A stretch of 64,000 nt of DNA from Tilletia caries. Taxonomy: Eukaryota > Basidiomycota > Exobasidiomycetes > Tilletiales > Tilletiaceae. This document shows positions 11,644 to 22,776 of this stretch, in pieces (position 1 is the stretch's first letter; every line of letters starts with the position of its first letter). The notes under the pieces were generated by a model. The model worked only from the letters and a program-made list of their open reading frames with translations. It did not search any database and had not been told where the DNA came from. The translations under genes and the position numbers were made by a program. The stretch covers positions 1,240,001-1,304,000 of the forward strand of contig JALUTQ010000005.1 in NCBI GenBank assembly GCA_032718865.1. Direction: 5' to 3'.

Positions 11644-12032
11644 TGTGGTGGGGACCTCGTATGGATGACTGCGAGAGCTGGGAAGGGGAGACTGGGCACG
11701 ACGTCCGCAGCGACAACGAGACTGGCGATGGCGATGGCGACGATGGAGGAAGCTGTTCAGCACGACCCAAGGTGGGACAGAAGCGCAGGCAGGTTGTGGC
11801 TTGTGGGGTTCGTCTCGGCTCCCGGCATCTGCTCTCCCACCCGAGCCCGGGGCAGATGAGATTAGATAAGCACTTTTCAAAAGTGATTCCAAGAGCGCGC
11901 GATGTTGAAAATTCGCTGGGAGAAGACGCGAAGAAAGCAAAGGCACACACGACCTTCGCTGGACTCGCAGCTGACAGTCATCTCGCACTCCGCCATCCTC
12001 ACTGCTCACGCCGCACGCACGCGAAAGAAAGA
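11644..12032. promoter_or_regulatory. Bidirectional promoter, FAD dehydrogenase / MRPS5
   Basis: The 389 bp between two start codons must contain both promoters. I see no clear TATA box or other named element. Confidence 0.6.
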
Positions 12033-13233
12033 ATGGCAGGCATCATCAGACTCGGGCCCGTCCTTGCGCGAGCGTCAGGGTCTGCACTGCGCGTCCCGGG
12101 AACAGGAGCAGGCGCTGTCCGCTTCGCATCGACTTCATCCTCAGACACGCCATCACCATCAGCAGAGGGAGCCCATTCATCAACATCATCAACCGCAGCT
12201 TCGTCCTCCTCTTCTTCTTCTTCTTCCTCCTCCTCATCGTCCTCACAAAGTCTACCATCACAGAGCTCAACCGCGCGAACGCCCTCCAGACGGGCCCCCC
12301 AACAACAACCCCGCTTCCCCGTCGTCCCCCTCAAATTCGACGAGGCCTCCCTAGCAACCTTCCCGACCCTGCTCACCCACCCGCACCCAATCCTCGACGC
12401 CGGCTCCCAATCCGAGTCCATCGACCCGCTCACAGGCAACGTCCGCTCCCGCCTCGTCTTCTTCAACGAGACCCCCATCTTCCAGGACTTCGGGAGCAAG
12501 ACCGAGGGCGTGATGCCGCCGTCGGCTGGTGCTGCTGAGGGCGGGGGGATGGAGCAGGAGGCGATTAAGGCGCTTTCGAATTTGACGCCGCTGCTCCCGC
12601 ATGAGATCTCCAGTCTGCACCGACACGTCCTGCTCGTGCGACGCGTGGTGACTATGCGCACCAAGGGCAAGCTTGCCAGCATGTACGCCCTCGTCGTTGC
12701 GGGCAATGGTCGTGGCCTTGTTGGCTTTGGGGAGGGGAAGGATGATAATGCGGGGAAGGCGGCGAGGAAGGCTTTTAATGAGGCTGTTAAGAATTTGGGG
12801 TATGTCCATCGGTGGGAGGGGAGGACCATTGAGGGAGAGGCGAGGGGGAAGTGGAGTGCTTCCGAGGTTGTTCTCAGGCCCAGGCCCACCGGTGCGTCTT
12901 CCATTCCTTCATTCATAGTTACCTTGTTCTTACAGAAGCTGACCCGTCTTTCTTACGTATGCAGGATTCGGACTCCGAGTACCCCCCGTGATCCACGCCA
13001 TCGCGCGCTCAGCAGGCCTCTCCGACCTCTCCGCCTCCATCCGCGGCTCCTCCAACCCGGTCAACGTCGTCAAGGCGACCATTGGTCTTCTCTGCGGCGG
13101 CACTGCGGCCCCGCCTGGACTGGGCGATGGTCTGGGTGGATCGTTGCGCAGGGGAGATCGCGGGCGCGGTATGCGGGAGCGGGACGAGATCAGTCGGGCT
13201 AGGGGACGGAGGATCGAGGAGGTCTTGCGCTGA
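12033..13233 (+). CDS. MRPS5: Mitochondrial small-subunit ribosomal protein uS5m
   Basis: Component of the mitochondrial 28S/37S ribosomal subunit. Two exons, 12033-12891 and 12965-13233, join in phase 1 (GTGCGT...GCAG) to give 375 residues. The basic N-terminus (MAGIIRLGPVLARASGSALR) is a likely presequence, followed by a run of 15 Ser residues. The S5 double-stranded RNA-binding region reads VRRVVTMRTKGKLASMYALVVAGNGRGLVGFGEGKDDNAGKAARKAF, and the second exon carries the C-terminal S5 fold (IHAIARSAGLSDLSASIRGSSNPVNVVKATIGLL). It is convergent with RSA3, with 155 bp between stop codons. Identification is firm. Confidence 0.93.
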
Positions 13234-13388
13234 TCTTCTTATCCCCTCCCCCTCCTTTTTCCACTTTGCTGGAATGTGCCCTTCCTTGTCTGATGTCTCC
13301 CACTGATCAACTCAAAACTAAAATAATTCCCTCCAAAGAGCATGCATGCATGTATGCGTATGAACGAGTGTGATGACAAGGAGAGATG

Positions 13389-14307
13389 CTATAGATCTGT
13401 GACAGAGGGCTTGCCGGTGCCGAGGGCATCAATCAGGAGAGGCAGTCTCGACGATGTCGGTGTCGGGTTGGCCAGTTCAGGTTCGCGCTGTGTAAAAGGA
13501 ATGATAAAGAAGTCAGTCAAACATGTCCAAGGTCGAGAGAAGAGTTGGAAGCATACACACCTGTCGCATGGCATCAAGCTCGTCACTGAACTGACTAGCA
13601 ACAGCCGTCATCCAAAGCGTACCAAAAGCCTCCTCCTGCCTGCTCCGATTCAACCTCATCGCCTCCTCCCTCTCCTCCTTCCTCTTCTTCTTCCTCTCCT
13701 CCTCCTCCTGTGCTTCTCCGCCATTCGCGCGAGACCGGTTCCGCTTCTCCTGTTGGAAGGCGGCGGTGCGTTGGCCGAACGTCGGGGAGGAGGGGCGGGT
13801 TAGGGTCGAGCGGGCGGCGGTGTGGAGGGGGGCGAGGGTGGTTGTGTGCAGGGAATCTTGGTGCTTTGTGGAGGTGGAGAGGAGGAGGTCGCCGTCGTCA
13901 TTCTCGTCTGCTGAGTTGGTGTCGGAGTCTGAGGACGAGTCTGAGTCGATGGGGGTGACGAGTCGTTGATGGGGCCTGCTCTTGTGTTGTGGTGTTGGTG
14001 CTGTGGATGAGGTCGACTTGGCTGGTGGAGAGTCGTCGTCGTCGCTGCTGTCGCTGTCGCTGTCGCTGCTGCTGCTACTTGATGAAGATGATGATTCGGC
14101 CTTCTTGTTCTTCTTCTTGGACTTCTGTTTCTTGGGGATGACCTTGACCTCGACTTCTTCCTCTGAGGATGAGCTTGAGCTTGAGGATGGGGATGAGGAT
14201 GAGGAGTCGGAGTCGCTGTGGATGGCAGTGCGTGTCTTCTTTGCCCTCTTGCGCTGTCGTTTCCTTCCTCCCCCTCCCCCTGCTGCTGGTGCTGCGTTGG
14301 GTGCCAT
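13389..14307 (-). CDS. RSA3: Ribosome assembly protein 3 (Rsa3-like), nucleolar 60S biogenesis
   Basis: Rsa3 acts in early large-subunit assembly in the nucleolus. Two exons, 13561-14307 and 13389-13487, join in phase 0 (GTGTGT...ACAG) to give 281 residues. The first 180 or so residues are a basic patch (KRQRKRAKK) and long Ser/Asp/Glu repeats, as in many nucleolar proteins. The conserved part is C-terminal: LWMTAVASQFSDELDAMRQ, then across the splice REPELAN, then RLPLLIDALGTG. This pattern (helix with LDAxR followed by LPLLIxAL) is that of the Rsa3 domain, and it only appears when the intron is removed. It is divergent from the F-box-like gene at 14650. Confidence 0.8.
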
Positions 14308-14649
14308 GCTTGCTGTGTGTGTGCTGCTGCCGAGTGTGATGCTGTCGAGCTCATCCTTGACCCTCTCGATCTCATCCTTCGTTCGACCTTCTCAACTTTT
14401 TTTGGGTAGTCACGTGATACGTGATCTGCGGGAGGAAATGAGTCCCGCGATATCCGAGGATCGGGCAATTTCGGGGGTCGCTCGCTGGGACCACCCCTCC
14501 TGCTCATATGCTCTCCTATCTTCCTTCCTTCCTTCCTTCCTTCCTTCCTCAGCTCGACATCGACAGCGACAACGACAGCGACGACGAGCTCGAGGTTGAT
14601 AGCGAGGTCAAGCTGACTGAGGACTGAGAACAGAACAGAACAGAACAAC
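14308..14649. promoter_or_regulatory. Bidirectional promoter with CACGTG box and (TTCC)n tract
   Basis: A CACGTG E-box palindrome lies at 14411-14416, followed closely by ACGTGATC. A (TTCC)n microsatellite spans about 14521-14549 and sits in the probable 5' leader of the 14650 gene. CACGTG is a frequent binding site for bHLH factors and Cbf1-like proteins; its role here is inferred only from position. Confidence 0.5.
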
Positions 14650-17556
14650 ATGCCTCGTCCATCGCGCCCGCTTCTCTCCTTCTCGCAGTCCATCTATCTG
14701 CTCATCACTCTCTTCCAGGCATACACCTATCTCGGACTCACCCTCATCCGCATCAAGGACGCTCTTCCAGGCAGAACTCATCTCTCATCATCGTCATCTT
14801 CTTCTTCAGCAAACAGAAGAAGAAGAGGAGCAGGAGCGGGCGGTCGCAGTCAGCTGCATTACCAAGACCACGACCACATCCTCGCTGCAGCGCAGGCAGC
14901 ACGCCTCACCCCAGAACAACTCCGACACGTCCTCGCCCTCCACCACGACGACACTGACAGCGAAGACGATAGCCGCGACACCACCACAGACTCCACTCGC
15001 TCCTTCCGAGGACACGCACATGCCTTACACGCCTACCACACCTTCCTCCACTACCAACGCACAGCGGGTCTCCAACCACAACTCACCGCCCGGCTGCCTA
15101 CGGAGCTCATCCACAAGATCCTAATCCATGCAGGCGTACCCGTTAAGCGCAAAGTACGCTCGCCGTATGAGCTCGCTGCATCGCCCGTCGTCATCCTCTC
15201 CCTCAACCGCTCGGTACATGCCGCGCTCCTGCCACGCATCTACCACTCCCTCATCATCGATCGGCCTACCCTCTTCCGCTCGATCCGGATCACTCTGTCC
15301 CAGCATCTCACCCTCGCTTCGTCCGACAAGGAGATCCAGCTGCCCGCGCCGGGAGTACACATACGCACTTTGCATATCGGATCCGCCCTCTTCGGCTCAG
15401 CCTCCAATTTCGCTGATCTCATGAACAGCGACGATGAGGAGGACGATGACGGCAATAACAACGAACATAATGATAATGGGAATGCTATCTTTGATCATCG
15501 ACGACAACGGGGTCGTAATGGACATTCACGCGCACGCTCGGCCAATACGGACGACACCACTGCCGACTCGGATGACGAGGAAGGGTACCTGCCCTCCCAC
15601 CTCGCCTCCCCCTCCGTCCTCTCCCGTGGCATCGAACAGATCCTCCTTGACGCGCCCCACCTGCACACCCTCTCCCTCGACCTCTACGCAGTCACCGCCC
15701 TCTTCTCAGGCCACCCGCGTCGATTCGCTTCCCCACGCGCACCACGCCCCAAGGTATTGCGCTGCGAATTGGCGATTCCGCAGAGTTTGGGACTCAAGTT
15801 GTTTAGGGACGTTCAGGCTGTTGAGTTGCTTTGTTTTGGGATCGATCAGGGGAGTGCGTTGGAGCTTTGTGCGGCTTTGCCCAAGGGGGTAACGGAGATT
15901 ACCCTCCGGTTTGTGAGGAGGCGGAGGACGTATGCTCCCCAGGGGACCGACAATAGGACAACTGCTGGGAGCGCAGCCTCGCGAGCACGCCAACTCGCCA
16001 CGCGATCCTTCTTCGGCCTCGTCGGACGTCTCTCCTCAGACGAACAGGAAGAAGACGAAGGCCAGGAAGAGGAGGAAGAAGCGGACGACTTCCACTCGGC
16101 GCACGAGGCGGAGGAAGCGGTGCGAAACCTAGCCGCGGCTGTGCGTGTCCTCCAGTACTCGGGTCGCTCGCCGGCGTCGTTTGCCTCACCTGCGCGGATG
16201 ACGAGTGCGTACTCGTCGAGCTCGCCTGTGCCGGGGGGTTCGCCTGCGTCGCATTATGTGCATTTGCCCCGGCTTGGGGTGGACGCGTCCGGTGGTGGGC
16301 TGGGAGTGGGTGTGGGCAATGGGTCGCCCTCCGTCACGCCTCGGAACGCACATGCCGTCTTGACTGGCTCGCCCGCCCGACAAACGTCCGCACTCCCCCT
16401 CGCTCCTACGACCCCACACGCCACCCCGCCCACTTACACCGCCTCGCTCTTCTCCAGCTCACCCTCGTCGGTTCCTGCCCCATCGAGCATGAGGGCTCAG
16501 CGCGTGAGCGAGTTCTTCCACCCGGACGCGGTGCCGCCGCCGAACTCGGTTATTCGGCTGCATTCGATGGACAGTATGGGGAGTAGTAGTAGCTGGTCGA
16601 GCTCAGAGGAGGAGGAGGATCTTGAGCTTGAAGAAGGGGAGATTGAGGAGGGGGATACGGATGCGGGCACTGCGGACTCGGGTGGGTCGTTGGGTCTGCT
16701 TGGGACCGGGGTGCGGAGGGTCTCGGAGGATGGGGGTATGGCCCCGAGGATTGAGGAAGAGGAATCGGAAGGGGATGAGGAGGACGTATCTGTGGGAAGT
16801 AGCACCATGCCGATGCCAATCCCTATCCCGCGAGCTACGCGTCGTCCGGCAGAGGGAAGCTTCTGGTCGGGCGAAGGAACGGGAGCAGGAGGGCCCATCC
16901 AGCGCAGTCCGACCAGTCGACGGACCCCACTCCAATCACAAGTCTTCCCTTCCTCCCCACACTCGCATACCTACTCGCACTCGCCTACCACCCCGCGCCA
17001 ACAACGCGCCGAGCTTCCTCGTGCTGGGTGTGGTATGGCACTCCCGCCCACAGCGGGAACGTTCTCCTCGTCGGCGATGGTACCCAGCAGCGCGGAGAAC
17101 ACCAACACCAACAACAACGCCAGCGGCGCGAATAACCTCCCTCCCGAGTTGACGCTCACCCACATCCGCGTCCTCGCCTGGCCCGGCGCGCTCTGGCGAC
17201 TCCGCCAACTCCTTCCGGACGCCCAGCGGATCGTGGATGAGCCGAGCGGAGCCCTGGTCGTCAGTGCCGGCAACGGTGGTGGGTCGACCACTACTTCCAA
17301 GATGACGAAAGGGAAGGGCAAAGCGAAAGCCACTCCTTCTCCGTCCCCTCGGACACATCCTATTCCCCTGGGTACGAGTTCTTCCCCTGGAGGAGGAGGA
17401 GGTGGGGGTGCGGGTGTGCCGCCGCTTGCGTTTGGACCGTTCCCTGCTTCGCTTGGGCTTGGGTTGGATAGTGTGCATGCGCGTGGGCCGCGGAGGGGTG
17501 TGCAGGAGCTTTGGAGTCGGTGGGCGCGGCAGCAGGCGGGTGGGTGTGCGATCTAG
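14650..17556 (+). CDS. Large F-box-like protein, function unknown
   Basis: Single exon, 968 residues, preceded by a repeated GAACA leader. Residues 10-35 (SFSQSIYLLITLFQAYTYLGLTLIRI) are hydrophobic and could be a signal anchor. An F-box-like motif lies at about residues 148-215 (LPTELIHKILIHAG, then VILSLNRSVHAALLPRIYHSLIIDRPTLFRS), the layout seen in many basidiomycete F-box-like proteins where the box is followed by a short solvent-exposed region and leucine-rich strands. The rest is mostly disordered, with acidic runs (EEEEDLELEEGEIEEGD) and Ser/Pro stretches, plus a short ordered C-terminal piece (LTLTHIRVLAWPGALWRLRQLLPDAQRI). No enzymatic motif is seen. It may be an SCF adaptor or only share the fold. 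Confidence 0.7.
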   Translation: MPRPSRPLLSFSQSIYLLITLFQAYTYLGLTLIRIKDALPGRTHLSSSSSSSSANRRRRGAGAGGRSQLHYQDHDHILAAAQAARLTPEQLRHVLALHHDDTDSEDDSRDTTTDSTRSFRGHAHALHAYHTFLHYQRTAGLQPQLTARLPTELIHKILIHAGVPVKRKVRSPYELAASPVVILSLNRSVHAALLPRIYHSLIIDRPTLFRSIRITLSQHLTLASSDKEIQLPAPGVHIRTLHIGSALFGSASNFADLMNSDDEEDDDGNNNEHNDNGNAIFDHRRQRGRNGHSRARSANTDDTTADSDDEEGYLPSHLASPSVLSRGIEQILLDAPHLHTLSLDLYAVTALFSGHPRRFASPRAPRPKVLRCELAIPQSLGLKLFRDVQAVELLCFGIDQGSALELCAALPKGVTEITLRFVRRRRTYAPQGTDNRTTAGSAASRARQLATRSFFGLVGRLSSDEQEEDEGQEEEEEADDFHSAHEAEEAVRNLAAAVRVLQYSGRSPASFASPARMTSAYSSSSPVPGGSPASHYVHLPRLGVDASGGGLGVGVGNGSPSVTPRNAHAVLTGSPARQTSALPLAPTTPHATPPTYTASLFSSSPSSVPAPSSMRAQRVSEFFHPDAVPPPNSVIRLHSMDSMGSSSSWSSSEEEEDLELEEGEIEEGDTDAGTADSGGSLGLLGTGVRRVSEDGGMAPRIEEEESEGDEEDVSVGSSTMPMPIPIPRATRRPAEGSFWSGEGTGAGGPIQRSPTSRRTPLQSQVFPSSPHSHTYSHSPTTPRQQRAELPRAGCGMALPPTAGTFSSSAMVPSSAENTNTNNNASGANNLPPELTLTHIRVLAWPGALWRLRQLLPDAQRIVDEPSGALVVSAGNGGGSTTTSKMTKGKGKAKATPSPSPRTHPIPLGTSSSPGGGGGGGAGVPPLAFGPFPASLGLGLDSVHARGPRRGVQELWSRWARQQAGGCAI

Positions 17557-17860
17557 GCCTCTCCTTCCGGCTCCCACTTTCCGCTTTGGAATCTTCCATC
17601 TTCCAGTTTACCTCGTCTCGTTCCACATTCACCCAGTTACCAAGTTCGTATATGTATACGCTTCTCTCTCCAGCCGTCTCCTTGTTCTTGTACCAAGTCT
17701 TGTTTGTTCCCGCGTCCTGTAAACTCTTCACATTCTGTACTCCTTCTATCTCTCTCTCTCTGTCCCACATTTGCCTCAGCTAGTTGACCATCTTCTTCAC
17801 AAACCGACGCTGTCATTGATTGCTCGCGCCCTCCCCTAATACGGAAAAGAAAGCGCAGGT
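17557..17860. other. Convergent 3' flanks
   Basis: CT-rich untranslated sequence between the F-box-like gene and F-box gene 2; no gene seen. Confidence 0.5.
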
Positions 17861-18673
17861 TCACCATTCGTGCCTTTCACAGATAGCGAACTCGCATTGG
17901 AAGTCGAAACAGAGCCACAAGCCTTTGCGCAAAACCTTGACCCTTGGAGAACCGATCTTGATGTCCGTGGACGGGGTAATGGGCTTCCTAGCGTTGTCTT
18001 CAAGGCATCGCTGGTGCAGGTCTTTAGATTTTTGAATCAGGCGCGAGATAACGTCCCGGACAAGGACAGGTCTCAGCCTGTCGTGGTCCGTGGTGAAAAT
18101 GCGGCGCAGGTCGTGCTGGAAGATGTTCGGTTCATAGTAGCCCGCGTAGTAACCCAACTCCAGGTCTACTTCGAAGATGGACGTGGGCACATCGAAGACG
18201 GGCGGACAGGTCGCACACTCGTCCAGGATGTGAGGAACGCTCTTCGTCTTGAGCCCAGAACCAACGATGTAGACGTCGTCATCGTCGATGAGCATGGCAT
18301 GCTCATCGACGTGCCAGCCGATCCGGCTGAGGATGGGATGGACTTTGATGTACGGGTTGTCCTCCGAGAGCCATGGATTGTCTTCGTACTCCTCCTCCTC
18401 CTCGGTCTGTGCCAAGCTACGAATCTTTCTCAAGTCGGCTCGGGTGAGTGCGGGATTCGTGAGGGGCCGATGGCGAAAGAGGAATTTGTCGAAGGATGGG
18501 TTGTTGTCGATGTACCACCTGAAAGTCTTGCATGTTCGACGTAGAGCGTGGAGCGCCAAGTAGTCGTCGCACTGGTCCAAGATAGCCCATATCAGCTCGA
18601 AAGGAAGGTCGGGGAGGTTGGTCGCAGCAAGGGAGGTAGGCGGAGTGAAGGTGGTAATGGTAGTGGAAGACAT
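17861..18673 (-). CDS. F-box protein, copy 2 of an inverted duplicate pair
   Basis: Paralogue of the gene at 8619-9440, in the opposite orientation. Single exon, 270 residues from MSSTTITT at 18673, the ATG equivalent to the copy 1 start; an upstream in-frame ATG at 18718 would add 15 residues that are not conserved. F-box residues about 20-60: LPDLPFELIWAILDQCDDYLALHALRRTCKTFR. Shared downstream blocks are FDKFLFRHRPLTNPALTRADLRKIRSLAQTE, HPILSRIGW and PHILDECATCPPV. The C-terminus runs about 10 residues beyond copy 1 (EFAICERHEW). Likely an SCF adaptor with a fungal-specific target. Confidence 0.8.
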   Translation of the reverse strand: MSSTTITTFTPPTSLAATNLPDLPFELIWAILDQCDDYLALHALRRTCKTFRWYIDNNPSFDKFLFRHRPLTNPALTRADLRKIRSLAQTEEEEEYEDNPWLSEDNPYIKVHPILSRIGWHVDEHAMLIDDDDVYIVGSGLKTKSVPHILDECATCPPVFDVPTSIFEVDLELGYYAGYYEPNIFQHDLRRIFTTDHDRLRPVLVRDVISRLIQKSKDLHQRCLEDNARKPITPSTDIKIGSPRVKVLRKGLWLCFDFQCEFAICERHEW

Positions 18674-19120
18674 GGCAGCTGAACCAGACGAAGGCGCTGG
18701 AATGGAAAGGGAGGGCAACCTGTGATGGTCGTGGTCCTGAAGAAGAGAAGAAAGGATGAGCGGACGAGCGACTTACTTCTGCATGCGAAGGGCCTATTCT
18801 CGGCCGTGTCCATCTCATCTTTCTCGCGTTGACCTGCGCTGCCTGCGCGCTTCTTTTCATCTGAGCGCCGCTCGGCAGAAGTTTAACGCCGGCCTCCCCC
18901 ATCCTCGAAAGGCTTTCCAGGGCGAGTGCAGAGGTTGGTCCATGACGCCGTCCTTGTTGACCTTGCTACCCAGTGAGGACGATTATTACCGACGATGGCT
19001 GTTTGTGTGCAAGAAGGGATGAAGGATGAGCGAAGAGTGCGTCTGCGATGGACCTGGAGCAAACGAAGGGAAGGGTCAGCAGTCACCACGCTCCTCTAGC
19101 CTGGCTCTCCCTACCGTAGC
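17870..19120 (-). repeat. Right arm of inverted segmental duplication
   Basis: Homologous in inverse orientation to 8190-9465, including roughly 430 bp upstream of the F-box start codon. In this copy the leader contains AAGTAAGT and a CAG acceptor consistent with a 5'-UTR intron. Confidence 0.8.
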
Positions 19121-19197
19121 CCCCAGGTCATGCCATACTTTTTCCGATTGGAGGTCGAGGTGGGAGTGTGCATGATGGGATCGGAAAAAGATTTGGA

Positions 19198-19234
19198 ACG
19201 CGTCACTTTTTTGAACGCGTCGCGTTGCACGCGT
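19198..19234. promoter_or_regulatory. Cluster of three ACGCGT (MCB, MluI cell-cycle box) motifs upstream of Chk1
   Basis: ACGCGT occurs at 19198-19203, 19215-19220 and 19229-19234, three copies within 37 bp and about 230 bp upstream of the Chk1 start. In fungi this motif is the binding site of MBF (Mbp1-Swi6 type) factors that drive G1/S genes. Its concentration before a DNA-damage checkpoint kinase fits cell-cycle control; the link is inference from motif and position. Confidence 0.6.
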
Positions 19235-19465
19235 TGCGTTGGCGCGTTGTTGGAAGCGCGTCTGGATGTTATGTATGAGCTGCGCGTCAAAGCAACACGC
19301 AACACTGAAAAGACCAACACTTCTCGAGCACGACTACGACCACCGTCTAGCACGCATACCATAGACAGTACGCCGTGCCTCAGCTCCTTCTCATATATCA
19401 TCTCACAGTCTCACGCGCAGCCCCAACCCCACCCCGCCCAGCAACGAGAAAAAAGTTTCTCACAA

Positions 19466-22400
19466 ATGCCAGTCCCGACCTCCTCCAGCGGCCTCGTCTA
19501 TGCGCGTCCCCTCGGCTACACCCTCGTCGCCCAAATCGGCGGCGGCGGCTTCTCCAAGGTCTTCCGCGCCCTGAAAGAAGAAGATGACCGCTACCCGATC
19601 GCAGCCGTCAAAGTGGTCTCTTTCGCGCCGCCCCCGCCGCCGACCGGGCGTTCGGCCGTAGGTTTTGACGCGAAGGGGAATCCGGTCCAACAGCAGCAGC
19701 AACAGCAGAGGCACCCGGTCGATCGACGCGCGTTGCAGAAGGAGGTGCAGATTCATTCGGTGTTGAAGCATTCGGCTGTGTTGGAGTTTATTGGGGCGGA
19801 GGAGTATGGGGGGAAGGCGAGGCCGGTACCCAGCAATACCGTGCCGGGGCTGTACATCGTGCTCGAGCTCGCTGCTGGTGGTGATCTCTTTGACAAAATA
19901 GGTAAGTACTACTTTCTTCCACGCGCTCTTTATTTTTTACGCGTCCTATTGTGCGCGGAGGGACGCGTAGCCAAGCCTGACACTTCTCTGCCCTTTCATT
20001 CCCTCGATTGGCCTTTGGTCTTCCATGCAGCTCCGGATTATGGGTTGGAGGAAGATCTGGCGCACTTCTACTTCCGGCAGCTCATCGGCGGGCTCGAGTA
20101 CATTCACAGCCAAGGCGTCGTCCATCGCGACATCAAGCCTGAGAACCTGCTTCTCGATGCTGAAGGTAAGCTTTGGTGGGCCTCCATTGGTCTGAATTTC
20201 TCCCCGTGATTGATTCTCTTCTCTTTCCGTTTCTGCAACTGCAACTGCGGCCTCTGTTCTACGAAATCCACAGGAAACGTCAAGCTTGCCGACTTTGGAC
20301 TGTGTTCCGTTTACAAGTACAAAGGCAAGGAGCGCGAGATGCACGGCGCGTGCGGAAGTTTGCCCTACATCGCTCCCGAGATGAACGGCAAGCCGTACAG
20401 GGGCGAGCCAGTCGATGTCTGGAGTGCCGGTGTCGTTCTCTTCGCACTGCTTGTCGGAAGTGAGTTTTGTCCCTGGCGAAGAAGGGGCCCTGCTGGCCGA
20501 ACCGCGTCGGGCTTTGAGAATGTCGATCGTAAGCTGACGCGATGGCTCCTTTCCTTTTTTGCAGATACGCCGTGGGACGAGCCGACGAGTAGGTCGCCTG
20601 AATACATGGCCTACCTGTCAGGCGAGCTGTTCCAATACGACCCATGGACGCGCCTTCAGCCAGATTCTCTTTGTGCGTATCCTCCCCATCTTGTGTCTGT
20701 TTCCTTACACTGCTCCTTTGCCTCTTCCAACGCCACATCACATCGCGCTCACGACTTTTACTTCTTACCCTCTATCTCTCTCCCTCCAGCCCTCGTTCGC
20801 AAGATGCTCCAACCCGACCCGTCCAAACGACTTCGCATCGAGCAGATCAAGAACCATCGGTGGTACAAGCGGGAGAACCGGTTCATCAGCTCGGCCGATC
20901 GATGCACCGATCCCTCCTTGCTTGCCGAACGGCTCTTGCACGGTCTCATGGTGTCCGGAGACATGCACGCCACTCTCAAGATGGAGCTGCACTCCGATGG
21001 GAAGAGGGCTGACGTTCCCGACGTGTGAGTTCTTGAAAGCGCGTGTACGGTCCGTTTGTCTTAGTGATTTCTGACTTGATGTTTGGTGGCCATGTTTGCA
21101 GCATATCGCATACCCAACCTGCAGACCACTTCGCGAGCCCTATCACATTTGGACCGAGCTTCCCTGCGGCGAAAGCTCCTTCCTCCAGCGACGACTGGTT
21201 CAACTCGAGGAACGTCCTGCCCCCGTCGTCCGCCTCGACGCTGGTTTCCTTCCGCGGTCAGAGTGGCGGTCTCAAGTCGCTCTCGTTGACCGATGCGGAG
21301 GCCCAGCTGGCTCGACTCAAGCGAGAGGGACCTACGCAGGGTGGGCCTCGATGGGGTGGAGCTGGGGCTGGCAATAGTACCGCGACGGAGGAGAGTGGGA
21401 TGAGTCAGTTTACGCAGACGTTCAACATGCTCGTGAGTTGCTTCAGTTTCTTCGGAAGGCAGATGATGTCGTGGCCCTGCTTTTACTGAATTTTCCTCTC
21501 CCCCAAATTGTCTCCCTTCCCCCTTCACTCTTTGCACAGACACAATGGTCCCCGTCCCTTGTGGCCAGCTCTGCTCTCCGCTTCAGCCCCGAGTTGACCC
21601 GTTTCTTCTCGAAGCGGGACGCTGCGGACGTCGTTCGCCACCTTGTCGGCATCTTGCAGGGCGGATCGGCAGGATCGCCGCTCGAACTTCGTGCTGAATC
21701 TTCTGCTGCGCCCGGCGCGCCGAAGGAGAATGCGACATCGACATCGACGGCCATCCTGAAGGGGATACAGATCTCGTTGGAGGGCTGCGTCGTCCAGCCT
21801 GTGGGAGGTCCTGTGCCGACCTTTTCCCGCTCTGATACTTCGCACACCCTGCCTGATCTGCAAGATGCTGATGGTGACTCGCAGATGGCTGCAAATACGG
21901 ACGCGGATCCGGATGTGAATGCGAATGCGGCCGATTCGCCGGGAATCACCCCTTCGTCCTCGGCGACGCTTGTCGCGCCTTCGCCGCCCTCTACCACCAA
22001 TGAGACCTTACCCGGGTCGGGACTCTCAACCCTCGAACGATCGACGTCAAACGAGACCCTCCGTGCTCCGTCGTCCAGTAGAGCAACAGGAGCGTCGGGC
22101 AGCAGCACGTCGACACTCTTATCGGTCCCACCTGTCGAGCTCGAGTACGTCGTCTCGCCCGCGGGTGCGCGGATCCGGCTGAGCACGATGGACCGACGGA
22201 AGTGTCCGCTCAAGGGCGAGATTGTCGTGGCGCCCTTCCGGGCTGTGCGTGCGCGTGCTGCGGAGGCGAACAAGGAGAAGAAGGACGAGGCTGGGGATGG
22301 GAAGACGGAAGAGGGTGAGGGCGAAGACGAGGGCGAGGGCCAAGATGAGGCGCCTCGTTGCGTGGTGATCTGGAAGAGGAGCAAGGGCAACCCGCTCGAG

Positions 22401-22466
22401 TGGAGGAGACTCTTCCGGACGGTCACTGCGGATGAGGAGTTGCAGTCGATGTTTGTCCGTGTGTGA
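19466..22466 (+). CDS. CHK1: DNA-damage checkpoint serine/threonine kinase Chk1
   Basis: Effector kinase of the ATR/Rad3 checkpoint, acting in the nucleus to block mitotic entry. Seven exons: 19466-19901, 20031-20165, 20274-20459, 20565-20672, 20790-21024, 21102-21432, 21540-22466, in agreement of phase and totalling 785 residues. Kinase motifs in order: glycine loop [14 protein letters not shown] lysine, [13 protein letters not shown], catalytic loop [17 protein letters not shown], and [43 protein letters not shown], which is characteristic of Chk1 (CGTLPYVAPE...TPWD). An insertion with a short Gln run sits between the ATP lysine and helix C. The C-terminal part contains [19 protein letters not shown] and ends in a KA1-like segment (PLKGEIVV...[21 protein letters not shown]). 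It is longer than animal Chk1 (476) because of disordered Ser/Asp-rich inserts. Confidence 0.92.
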
Positions 22467-22776
22467 GAGGATTGTTGAAAGTGAGCCCTTCCCTGAATCG
22501 CGATGCTCCTCTCTCTCTCTCTCCCCTTCCTTGAGTTTCCTTTGGCACCCTCTCTCCCTTTTTCCCTCTCCCTGTCTTTGCGATTTGCATGTCTGTCCTA
22601 CCTTCTCAGCACGACGTATACGTTCCCTTCCTCTTCCACCGTTCCGTTCGCATCTCTCTGCTCCTGCTCGTACTTAATGTCAGACCGTCCCCCTCCTGTA
22701 TCCCTCCTTACCACCATTCAAAGCAAACAAAATGACATGTTGATGGAATTCATTAAACTTGGGAGATATATCCATG
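22467..22776. other. Convergent 3' flanks
   Basis: CT-rich 3' flanks of CHK1 and of the coiled-coil gene; nothing else seen. Confidence 0.5.

Noticed and set aside
11074..11859. 261-codon plus-strand frame over the FAD dehydrogenase
   Set aside because: Antisense shadow of a well-supported dehydrogenase exon.
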